DNA from: Larix sibirica
Lineage: Eukaryota > Streptophyta > Pinopsida > Pinales > Pinaceae
Reading direction: 5' to 3'
NCBI GenBank assembly: GCA_004151065.3
Contig: NWUY0300005798.1
Location: forward strand, 21,720 to 37,288
DNA length: 15,569 nucleotides
Each line of letters starts with the position of its first letter. The stretch's first letter is position 1. The notes beneath the pieces are model-generated. The model was not told the origin of the DNA, searched no databases, and saw only the letters and a program-made list of their open reading frames with translations. Below are positions 1 to 8,789 of this stretch, in pieces. Position numbers and translations under genes: made by a program.

Positions 1-57
1 CCGTGTCACGCGAGTACCAGCCCAACTCCAGTTGTCGATTCCCCTAGTAAAAAAAAA

Positions 58-402
58 ACAACACACAATCACACAATACTTATCTCGAAGATCTGCAACA
101 ACGATTGCCAGGGAAGGAATTTATCATTCATAGCATCATAAATAAAGCTCACATTCAATGCCAGAAGGTGCCCTCTTTAAATCCCCATGGACGAGCACAC
201 TAGACTATGCCCACAAGTTTAATAGGGATGCAATTTACGAATGTGGGAAAGCATCCCTTGGGTTTTCCCCGCAAAGTTTTCCTTGGAAAAAAAATAAAGC
301 TCACAAACCAAATAATCTACAACACAATTCACAAAATTAATATCTTGAAGATCGGCATCAACAATTGTTGAAGAAGAATTTACCACCTAAAAATAGGCTC
401 AC
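58..402. repeat. Diverged ~90-bp direct repeat, two copies
   Basis: Copy 1 is 58-152 and copy 2 is 319-402. Both begin with an acaacaca run, continue through a shared cgaagatc/tgaagatc core, a caacga/caacaa stretch and an aatttaycay block, and end in a gctcac block. A second ataaagctcac lies at about 294-304. Between them, at about 245-285, is a gggaaag...gggttttccccgcaaag stretch that resembles LTR or 5'-leader sequence of plant LTR retrotransposons. That resemblance is by eye only. The repeats probably belong to a decayed retroelement whose orientation and ends cannot be fixed here. Confidence 0.55.
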
Positions 403-1880
403 ATCTAGCAGAGCCACTTCCCAACTGAGGGCCAATGTGTGCTAATAGCATCTCCCAAACCCAACCCTCCAGAAATTGTTGGGCAGGAATCAGGATATGT
501 AGCTATCAATCTCAAAATTCTTGCTCGCCATGCTAGATAAGGCAAGGCTAGTCTAAACCAAGAATGTTATTAGGTCCAACCAAGGCCTATAACAATCACA
601 GCTCAGTCAATCCCAATCTCTGCCAGCCCCAACCAGATCAGAGCAACGAATCCTCTCTGCTCATTGCTGCTACAACAGAGATCACGACTAGAACCTACTG
701 TGCAAGGCTGCCAACAAGTTCCGTATCTGCTATTCCTCACCATTCATCTTCCACAAGAATGGTAGGAACCAACATCTCATAAACCGTGGATGGAATCTAA
801 AGCCTACCCTCCCATGAATACTACAATGAGGACGCGAGCTCTTCTCAAAACCCAAATGGGTGGAAACAACGAATGGAAGTGGAACCCTTTTCTCCATTAG
901 TACAACATTACATCATAGGGTTTGTTTCTGCAATAATTCCAATAATTAGGCCTTCACTAATGCACCCCCATTTATGCCAATTACACCAAAGAAGCATAAC
1001 ATAGCTTTATTCTTGGCCACTTTATTTACTAGGGGCTAAATTTGGTGTATTACAGCATTCCAGACAAAGGAGATCCATGTGAGAGGCTTGGAAGGCCTTT
1101 TGGCTTGGACAACGGACTTGCAACATTCATTCATTTGATGAACATCCTCCAACTGTTCACAAATAACTTGAGGCAGCATAACTTGATGACATTGTGGTTT
1201 ACATTTGCACCTAGATAGAACTCCTGGAACATCTTTGACAAGTTTTGCAAACACTCAAAGGATAGATATCTTTCTGCTCCTCTCCTCTCTGGGACTCCTA
1301 GCTTGGTATCCTTTTGTTTCCTTGAGGATAGATTTTAGATTCTAGGTCTTTAACCTCAGAGGATAGATATGCTTTTACAGGAGATGCACTCATTCTCCCA
1401 CTATGTATTATTTCCAATGTACCTAGCAGTCCCTTTGACCTATTTATGGTCACTTATTGGACATTAATTAAATTCTATTATTTTATCAAATAACACAGAC
1501 TCCAAGCTGACCTTAGAAAGTGTTTGCTCACCATCAAGAAGACTCATACAGAACATAAGTGCACATGTTAACCCAAAAATGACATAGGTCATCAAAGACT
1601 AGCCCCTGCAATATGACCTTATGGGGCTCTATAGCATTTAATGGTCTTGAATTGTTGTTAGATTTCCTCATGTAGCATAGCCACTTAATGAGATTCTTAC
1701 GAGCGACAACAAGAATGCCACTTTCTTTTGGAAGGGATGACAACAAAAAGGCACTTAAAGAAGTAAAGAACTATGCTCAAAAAACAAGCTGACCTACTTT
1801 TGAAAGGGGCAAAAACAAAAAACACTTCAAGAATTAAAGAAGTGGTCCTACAATAATCAATTGAAATCTAAAATATTCAG
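403..1880. other. Unidentified AT-rich DNA, no supported gene
   Basis: No long open frame and no domain that I can name with confidence. On the minus strand, 1534-1746 encodes a short stretch containing ILVVARKNLIKW that faintly resembles the ARDxLxxW region of plant Ty3/Gypsy integrases, but no catalytic residues can be placed. The phrase ggatagat recurs three times between 1259 and 1375. The stretch is probably old transposon debris lying upstream of the LINE. Confidence 0.4.
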
Positions 1881-1903
1881 TTTTGGAGAGATAGAGCTAT
1901 GTC

Positions 1904-2762
1904 TTGAGGGATTGCAATCCATGGGGTTGTTGCAGAGTAATTGTATGGTCTTATCGCATTAACTACAGCCTAGATGGCTTGTCTGCACACAGCCTTTCTA
2001 ACATAAGGGGAGGCAATGTAACCTCACCCAAAAAGGCCATTGTCATTTTTAATATTGCTACTAGTACGAAGAGTGGAGATGGCATGAAGGCCCCTTGAAA
2101 ATTTGTCTGAAGGTGTATCACGGGGTAATGACCCTCCTGATATCAAATTTTCTGATTTAGAGTATGATAGGTTATCTAATTTATTCAAGGAGGGCTCCAT
2201 CTTAGGTTACCTTGTCATGGAAATGGGTATGGGTGCAGTGCCAGTGTCGTGGCTATACACTTCTCAAATTCAGTTTTGGATGACTGTTTCTCCCAGGTTT
2301 CTCCCTATTTCAATTCAATGCCCCAACCCATTTCCATGAAAATCATGCTTCGAGGCTTTTGGATCTGTCAAAAAACTTGGTTTTTCACACTCAGATCATG
2401 ACTTTACAACTATCAAATTGCCCAACTAGCTTGCCTAGACTGGGTGGGTTTCCCAAGCCTCCCAATACAACTCTAGTCAATCCCGGTGCAGATTGCATTC
2501 CCTCTAGGCGTATTCATCTGTCATGAGCCTGAACAATTTTTCCACCCCCTACCTGAATGCATAGTCTACATAAGAGTTAACTTGTCTAAAGACCTCAAGG
2601 AATTTGTACTAATCAAGATTGGTAACTAGATCCACTGCCAACTAGTCCAATAGATCAATCTGCCTAATCACTACCTTCGTTATCAAAGCTCGGAGCATCA
2701 TATCCATGACTATCCACTTATGACCCAAGCCAATCGAAAGGTGGCAATTAAAGGTGTCTGAC
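1904..2762 (+). pseudogene. LINE ORF1 remnant (DUF4283-like plus CCHC knuckle)
   Basis: ORF1 of plant L1 elements makes an RNA-binding protein that coats the LINE transcript. The clearest part is one frame from about 2354 to 2740. It contains GFWICQKTWFF (compare the family's GPWFFGKTGLF), VGFPSLPIQL followed by a stop where the family has Trp, then VYIRVNLSKDLKEFVLIKIGN, which matches the ARICVEVDLSKGLP block. It ends in a zinc-knuckle spacing at 2672-2713. In-frame stops are TGA at 2399 and TAG at 2474, 2627 and 2651. Upstream, 2103-2339 is open in another frame (LEYDRLSNLFKEGSILGYL) and may be the N-terminal part of the domain; 1904-2098 may be the leader of the protein. The remnant is cut on its right by hAT copy A. 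It is non-functional. Confidence 0.65.
2672..2713 (+). other. Decayed CCHC zinc knuckle of ORF1
   Basis: The frame reads YLRYQSSEHHIHDY, which keeps the spacing C-x2-C-x4-H-x4-C exactly, but all three cysteine positions are tyrosine (TAC, TAT, TAT). The usual Gly before the His is Glu (GAG). Each change is a single G-to-A transition from the expected codon. The position, just after the DUF4283-like block and before a basic stretch, is where plant L1 ORF1 carries its knuckle. Zinc binding must be lost. Confidence 0.65.
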
Positions 2763-3714
2763 CAGCGTTTTAAAAAGACCAAATTGAAACAAGAATCAAT
2801 TAGTTCGACCAGGTTGACCCTAATTTCAGACGAATGACCCTTGAACCAATTTAGTGACTGACTTGGCCATCAAACCGCACAATTCAACCAGTTTTCTTTT
2901 AAACTGGGCCCAGCCACAACAAAAAATGAAAATAAAAAATACTACCCCACACCCCCAAAACAAGAAAAGCAAAAAACTAAAACAATCCCTCTCATTGAGC
3001 ATTTGGTGTTTGCAGAGCAACAATAATTCATAGTGAGCTTGCAGCTATTTGGCATTGTTGGTGGGCTGCTTGCAGTGGATTTGGCATCCCCGTTAGTGGA
3101 CAACATTCCATCTACAAGCTTGGAGTTGTTCATGACCAGATTGTTGTGCCCATTCAAAGGTATGAGATTGAACCCTCCTCGAAATGGGTAAGAGGAAACT
3201 CAAGCAGCAGTAATTAATGATAGTGACTTGGGGTGGATTGGATTGGATGTTCCTCATGCCAAGGAGTCGTCTGGGCCAGAGGATGAACCTGTATTTAATA
3301 ATTTATTGATGCGGATCCCATTCCTAGCAATGGAGATAATTTTGATGATTGATCATGATGATCATTGATCTGTAGGTACTGTTTGTAGCTTGGTGTTTTT
3401 AGTACTATAAAGAAAATTTAGAGCCTTGATGTTAAACTTTATGTATATCATTTCATAAATGTATCACACTTTGTGCCATTTTCCTATATTCACTCGTGTA
3501 TGATATCTACATGAGCAAACTTTGCATATTTGGTGTCTAATGGTTTGGATTTAAATCGATGTATATGGATATGTATTTTTTAATTAAATTTTTCATATTT
3601 TACATTTTTTATAGACAGATTCGGAAAACAGTTCATCTATCAATTCAGACTGGGTTCCAATTCCAACCCAATCAACCGCTTGGCCAATTCTGTGTTCCAA
3701 TTTTTAAAACATTG
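2763..3714 (+). mobile_element. Non-autonomous hAT-like element, copy A
   Basis: The 5' terminus reads CAGCGTTTTAAAAAGACC. The 3' terminus, read on the other strand, is CAATGTTTTAAAAATTGG, with 12 of the first 14 bases matching, as expected for hAT inverted repeats. The flanks are gtctgac (2756-2762) and gtctggac (3715-3722), an 8-bp target duplication with one base lost. Subterminal DNA has repeated AACCAGTT/GAACCAATT-type motifs, possible transposase-binding sites. The inside keeps only the end of a transposase frame (3113-3217) and a roughly 400-bp AT-rich 3' region. A second copy lies at 13379-14329. At 952 bp it is far too short for a complete transposase of about 600-700 codons, so it depended on a full-length relative. 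Confidence 0.75.
3113..3217 (+). pseudogene. C-terminal tail of hAT transposase (copy A)
   Basis: The frame reads YKLGVVHDQIVVPIQRYEI, then EPSSKWVRGNSSSSN and a TAA stop at 3215. Copy B has the parallel tail RYDIDPFSEWVEE. Plant hAT transposases often end, after the hATC dimerisation domain, with an acidic tail containing DPI...EWV. Only that tail survives here. The BED finger, DUF659 and DDE-like catalytic parts are absent. The family call rests on the tail plus the inverted repeats, so it is moderate. Confidence 0.45.
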
Positions 3715-5405
3715 GTCTGGACTGAATTTGTTCATTAAAATAAAGGGAGTGATGCAGCCAAAAGCCCCCACCCTGAAGACCCTAGCTCCCAACGCCACAG
3801 CCGAAGTCAAACCTAGTCAACAACTGACTAAGGATAAGTACTTGTGCTATGATCATTCTGAGGGAAAAGGTGACATTGCTATTATGGTCTCTCCATAGTT
3901 TTGCCAACACCATTGTTGACTGCGTGTCTAACCCATCCCAAATACTTGTCAGGATTTGCTCAATTTGGGCAGTCCACCATTAGGCGTAGCCAATATCTAT
4001 ACCTATAACAACTTGGGGGAACATGCAACATTCCCTCAATGGATGGTCAATGAGATCCCTGAAGCACCCTTGGCTTGTTTATGGAGATTTTAACATGGTT
4101 GAGTGCAAGGAAAATAAGTCAACGCACTTACTAACTAGGGAAAAAGAAGCCTAGCTAGCTTAGAAAGCCCACCATGGGTTATATGGCCCTAATGACATTG
4201 GTGGCAAGACTTGTCAAAAGAAATGTTCACTTGGACAAACTTTAGAAAAGGACCAGAACAAATCAAACAAAGAATTGATAAGAGGCATCATCTTAGAGCA
4301 TAAGTCTTTCTATTTTATCCCCTATAAAGATTGTCCACTCCATGTTGTTGCACAATCACCATCCATCACCAACATCTAGTTTATTTTATCCTAGGGCACT
4401 AAATGAATGTGAACACCTCAAACCAGTTATATCCTTAATGTTTCTCAACTCTACAGCCCGAGTTTCTTGTCCTACATTCATACTATATGGAAATTGATTC
4501 CAAAACCACATACAGAGAATTGATCGATACTCTGGTCAGAAGATGCTAATCCAGAACAATCACCTTTATGTGCAAATATAGTAAGCAAATCACACAAATT
4601 CATCACAATCATAATAAGGCATTATTCAACAACTTGGAGGGGCACATGAAGGAGTTACAATTGGCCGCTTATGATGCCAAAAAGCAAGCTCAAGCTACAA
4701 GGTGTGCTATATGTTGTTGCAAATGGTTGATTTGCACTAAGCAAGAGGAACTCAACTACAAGGCCCACTACATTGGGCCAAAACTGGGGATCAACCTACG
4801 AAATATTTTTTAAGACTCTCGCCTCTAGGGGAGCTAGTGAATATTCATCATAAAAACCTCCTTGGGCCAAACCTCCAATCATGAAGAAATTTAAAGAGAA
4901 ATTGTTGAGTATTATAAAATGATGTTTCAAACCCAAGGCCTTTCTCCTCGGAGACAAGAAGCCACCCAAAAAATGCCTTAGTTCCATGTAAGCTTACAAA
5001 AGAGTAGAAGAGAATTTGTTAGTTGACCCTTTCTATAGATGAGCTAGCTACAGACCTGCACGAGATGGTCAACGATAAGGACCATAACCTTGATGGGTTC
5101 CCCTATGAATTTTACAAGGCCACTTGGGAGTTTACTGGGCCAAATTTGTTATAAGTCTATCATGAAGCCCTTCGTAAGCCATCTCTGGGTTTGTGAATTA
5201 AAGGGCTTATCAAGTTTATTCCCAAGGCAAGGGACCTCAAGATTATTATCAATTAGAGGCCAATAACCACTCAATACATCCTATAAAAATCCAACCAAGG
5301 CCTTACATAAAAAATATATTCACTCCAAGGTTGTCTACCTTGAACAAAATATCTCCATTTGGGGAAAATATATCTAGACAATGTTATTACAGTCTAGGAG
5401 GGCAT

Positions 5406-5777
5406 GGAGTAGGCCATGTTGTCCAACATTGACACTATTTATAAAAATTGATTTAAGAAAGCCTATGCTGAGTTGATGGCCCTTCATCCTAGCCATGCTC
5501 TAGGGTCTAGGGTTTGATCCAACCTTTATCAATAATGTTGAAATCTTAATTGCATATACCCCAACCTATCCTACTATTAATAGATATTCTCCCAAGGAGT
5601 AGACTATGTTGTCCAACATCGACACTATCTTTATAAAATTTATTTAAGAAAGCTTATGATTGAGTTGAGTGGCCATGCTCCAAGTTCTACGGTTTCGCCT
5701 AGACTTTATCAATAGTGTCGAAACTGAATTTGTGGATGCCTCCACCTGTAATGCTATTAATAGATATTCTCCAAAGG
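5406..5777 (+). repeat. 190-bp tandem duplication within the RT region
   Basis: Copy 1 (5406-5595) and copy 2 (5596-5777) share a ggagtagrc start, the tgttgtccaacat block, the tttaagaaagc block of RT motif A, the ctttatcaata block and the attaatagatattctcc end. The offset is exactly 190 bp. Copy 2 keeps FKKAYD...VEW with one stop at an expected Arg (TGA); copy 1 has diverged further. A normal LINE has this segment once, so the duplication happened in or before this copy. Confidence 0.8.
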
Positions 5778-5875
5778 ACATTATTAGATTGATTTGAAAA
5801 TCACAACCTCCTTGGGAGAATATCTATTAATAGCAAGACAAGTGGAGGCCCCTTATATGGCCTCCACTTGTCTTG
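5738..5875. repeat. Three-armed foldback with a perfect 17-bp hairpin
   Basis: Arm 1 (5738-5777, direct) is matched in reverse complement by arm 2 (5810-5849) at 36 of 40 bases. Arm 2's outer end (5834-5850) then pairs perfectly with arm 3 (5859-5875): caagacaagtggaggcc, an 8-base loop (5851-5858), then its exact complement. So the same piece runs forward, inverted and forward again in under 140 bp, inside the decayed RT region. Confidence 0.85.
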
Positions 5876-6430
5876 AAAATCCCTATATGTGTTGATCGTT
5901 GAAGTGACTACTTACTCAACTCTAAGGTGAAATTGGGGGTAATTTCAATAATATCTCTTCCCGAGCTAGATGTGTGGTAACTAGACAATGGCTATTTTCT
6001 TGATAACTCTTTCTTGACCATCTCAGAGTACCGGACTTCCTAGACCCAAATCATGGAGTGTTTGGACACTGTCACGACCTTGAGATTGAACATTCAATGG
6101 GCTAAAAAATAAATGTTACATACAAATTCGATGACCTATGCCCGACCTAATTGGCCTCCCAAAATTGGTCGTGGATTCACTCAATCCAAAATCTTCAAAT
6201 TTCGGGATTTCCAATTGACTTCCGGGTTCTTCTAGGGATCACTAGGAAATGGTGGTGTAAGGGGTAGATAAGATAAGATAATTCTGACCACAAAAGTAGG
6301 TCAATGGGACTATGTAGTAATAGGAAATCAATACAAAGTGGGAGCCCTAAGGCGTCTCCTATAAAAAGAAAGAAGCGAGACTCAAACCAAAACCTAAAGA
6401 AAAAACAAAAGGGCAAACTCTACAAATGGA

Positions 6431-6550
6431 GAGTCGATCCAAAGGAGAAAAATATAAAAAGAGTCGATCCATAAGGGAAATGTATAAAGCGAGTGGATCT
6501 AAAAATTGTGATACAAAAATGGTGAATCTATCATGGATTGTTGGTGTTGT
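6431..6550 (+). repeat. 30-bp-period tandem repeat, ~4 units
   Basis: The phrase gagtcgatcc starts at 6431 and 6461, gagtggatct at 6491 and ggtgaatcta at 6521, so the period is exactly 30 bp. Each unit continues with an A-rich tail (for example aaaaatataaaaa). The fourth unit is weak. The array sits about 140 bp upstream of a TATA box, a position typical of enhancer repeats in the U3 part of plant LTRs. Confidence 0.7.
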
Positions 6551-6691
6551 ATCTTCGTGAGGTCTCCCCATGAAGTCGGCCCTAAAGAAGAAACAATAAA
6601 ATAATATTTATTATGCTAATGTGCAAGTTGGCACAGTCAAGAGATGTCAAGTCGGCCCCAACTAAAGTGGAAAAGGTCAACCACAAAACAG

Positions 6692-6699
6692 TATAAATA
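6692..6699 (+). promoter_or_regulatory. TATA box, LTR-like promoter
   Basis: TATAAATA is followed 20-40 bases on by a pyrimidine-rich tcctcattctcactcaacc stretch that could hold a start site. A 30-bp repeat lies upstream. Together this resembles the U3-R part of a plant LTR, but no second LTR copy is seen in the window, so the call is tentative. Confidence 0.4.
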
Positions 6700-6899
6700 A
6701 AGGTGTTTCCTCCTCATTCTCACTCAACCAATTCGCTCAAGTCTACTCTACAAGTGCGCAAGAGAGGAAATTATTTGACTTTGTCAAGGATTTCCGGAAC
6801 TGAGAATGGTAAAGTTTTATATTTTTCTCTTTTCCACGTTAATTTAAATCTGAGAGCGTAAATTATTTAGCAAAATTTCCCCTATTTTCTGAACAAGGG

Positions 6900-8190
6900 C
6901 ACTCTATCTTTTGTTCCTGAGTAATACTTCAAATAGGGCATGCAATAAATTTTGGTCTACCTCTATTTGATCGAATGATTTCTAGATTTTACACATCACC
7001 CTATTGTTTTCCTCTATATGCACATGTCCTTCTCCAAAAATTGCTAGTTCTGATGATAGTGTTTGATGATGATGGTTGGAATAGGACTTTGGCTCCTAAT
7101 TTAATGCAAACACAGGATTTTTCAATTGCGCTTATATATTATGATCTTTATAGATGCTCCTTGAATACAAAATAATTATTCCTTTCTTCTATTCAACGGC
7201 CAAGAAGCAACAATTTATCCACATTGTGAATACCAATTGGATCATGATAGAGCAGTCATCCCCTTATCATTGCTTCAATAATGATACAGTTTCTCAGCTC
7301 CTTCACATTCAACATTTGTAGTGTCATCTACGTTTGTTAGTTGTGACCATAATGATTGAATTTAAAGATGACTCATCATTAAAAAATACCATTCTATTCA
7401 ATAGAAAGTGATGGCTACAAAAATTTTCATTTATATATGATTGCAAACCAACTAAAACTAGTGACAATATTTCCAAAAACATTATGCCCTACGTTTGTTA
7501 GCTTTATACCCATTTATTTGTCCAAGAGACCTTATTGGTATTGAGGAATGGTAAAATATGGACAAATATGGGCCTTAAGACAATGTCCACATTTACCAAG
7601 AGCAGTCAACTTGGGAGTGCCTAAAGCATCTCCATCCTTGAGCTTTAAATTTCTATCAAGAGGTACAAATCTGATGAAATATGTGATATAGGTCAAAGAA
7701 TTGATAAAGAGAGAGACTAAGTTAACTCAGCTAGCTATAAGTTATTTTCTAGCTAATACCCATACCAAATTATGGTTTAGTAGTATCCCTGATAGTCATT
7801 GTTCATAAGTACAACTAGTAATATATACCTATTCGATAACACATAAAGCAGAGATATTAACTAAGGAATGACCAATGAGGTGGCTTCATATTGCAACCTA
7901 GGATGGATGTGCTAGTTTGGTTATGATGGCTACAAGAATGAGAGTAGCAAGGCCTTGTTTTGGGGTTAGACTTATGTCAATCACAATTATTGTTATGATA
8001 CTAAATAATTATGCATTGCCACTTATAAGTTATGATATTAAATAATTTTTAATGGGATGACATAAACACCATTAATGAGATAGAGTGTCCAACAACAACA
8101 GTGAGGGAGGAATTACCATGGATGATGGCATAGAATCATGGTCAAATTACCCATAAGCACCATTAATGATCCATAAGTGAATTGAGATGT
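6900..8190. other. No recognisable gene
   Basis: AT-rich DNA with stops in all frames and no motif that I can name. It includes a 15-base perfect palindrome at 7392-7406 (ttctatt-c-aatagaa) and short local repeats such as gttatgataytaaataatt (7992 and 8029) and caccattaatga (8068 and 8159). These look like replication-slippage traces in decayed transposon DNA. Confidence 0.4.
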
Positions 8191-8199
8191 GTCGGAAAT

Positions 8200-8448
8200 T
8201 GGCATTTTCCTCCATTTGGGTATTGGTTTCCTCCAACCAATCAACCCAATCCTTAAGCCTTATATTTTCTATCTGCAATAGAGTAACAATAATCTGTAAA
8301 GAGACAGTAGCATCCAAAAATAGACAAATTCATTATGAAGTTGAGAAACATATGCATTCAACGTAGTAATGGTGTCTTCCTAGAATATAAGTTTACTCCT
8401 CCTTTCTTTCTCTACATGCAATCTCTCAAGATCTAATTCTTTTTTCAT
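8200..8448 (-). pseudogene. Coiled-coil-like fragment, family unknown
   Basis: On the minus strand one frame gives KKELDLERLHVEKERRSKL, a TAG, then EDTITTLNAYVSQLHNE (about 8446-8320). After a one-base shift it continues as DATVSLQIIVTLLQIEN and IRLKDWVDWLEETNTQMEEN (about 8320-8200). Leucines and isoleucines recur at roughly heptad spacing among charged residues, so a coiled coil of about 80 residues is likely. This would fit the N-terminal part of a retrotransposon gag or a host structural protein. No signature allows a choice. Confidence 0.3.
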
Positions 8449-8636
8449 CAAGGGTATCCATCCTTTCCCTTCATAAAATATTAAAGTCTAGTTTTAGTGG
8501 ATTTTTAGAGATTCCACTCATTATTGGTCGGTTTTTTACTTGGTCAAAATAAAATTATGGCTCTCTGGTACTCTGTTCACAATTTAAAAATTATCAACAT
8601 GATCAAAATTCAATGAACAAAATAATGCACCAAGGA

Positions 8637-8700
8637 GGTTCGAACCTTGGTTTAATGCTTCCAATCCAACAGTTTTACCCATAGTTCTCCTACTCAAGCA
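8637..8700 (-). other. tRNA-like Pol III box A and box B (possible SINE remnant)
   Basis: Minus strand 8700-8689 reads TGCTTGAGTAGG, one mismatch from the box A consensus TRGYNNARNNGG. Minus strand 8646-8637 reads GGTTCGAACC, matching the box B core. The start-to-start distance is about 54 bases, somewhat longer than in a normal tRNA. No acceptor stem or anticodon arm can be folded, so it is not a working tRNA. A tRNA-derived SINE head is possible; chance is also possible because box B is short. Confidence 0.3.
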
Positions 8701-8789
8701 TTTGGTAGAACTTAGGAGCAACAATAAGGAAATAACAAAATCAAGCCAAGTATTTCTAGAGGATTGATTCATCACTAGGTGATACACTT

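Larger units (their letters stand above)
3715..6255 (+). pseudogene. LINE ORF2, endonuclease through reverse transcriptase
   Basis: ORF2 carries the APE-type endonuclease that nicks the target and the reverse transcriptase that copies the RNA. Seen in order, with frameshifts between blocks: GDIAIMVSP (about 3868-3895); GVANIYTYNN (about 3985-4015); WLVYGDFNMVEC (about 4071-4106), the endonuclease GDFN block; FTWTNFRKGPEQIKQRID (4226-4280); the linker motif WAKTGDQPTKYFF (4774-4812), equal to the family's WLKxGDxNTKFFH; VEYYKMMFQ (about 4904-4930); LDGFPYEFYKATW (about 5092-5131); GLIKFIPKARD (about 5203-5235); IIIN-stop-RPIT at 5242-5268, where the family has NWRPI; FKKAYD-stop-VEW (5643-5672), RT motif A; and CLDTVTT...IQWAKK near 6060-6110. 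The catalytic FADD/YADD box cannot be read in the expected place (about 5960-6000). The remnant ends at a 5.2-kb insertion. Confidence 0.8.

Noticed and set aside
1036-1254. Cys-rich 72-codon frame on the minus strand as a small secreted protein
   Set aside because: No signal peptide, and the Cys spacing matches no family I know; likely chance.
1534-1746. Gypsy integrase fragment on the minus strand
   Set aside because: Only about a dozen residues look similar (ILVVARKNLIKW); no catalytic residues or zinc-binding motif can be placed.
6239-6243. CACTA-type transposon end at the left edge of the large insertion
   Set aside because: A matching TAGTG end was not found near 11400-11540, and LINE-like frame continues past this point.
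3740-6255. Separate protein-coding genes from short + strand frames in this stretch
   Set aside because: Motifs in adjacent frames join into one decayed LINE ORF2, so they are parts of a single pseudogene.
8630-8705. A functional tRNA gene
   Set aside because: Only the two promoter boxes match; no acceptor stem, anticodon arm or normal length can be formed.
8584-8787. 67-codon minus-strand frame as a protein gene
   Set aside because: The frame runs across the tRNA-like box A/box B region; a protein reading has no support.
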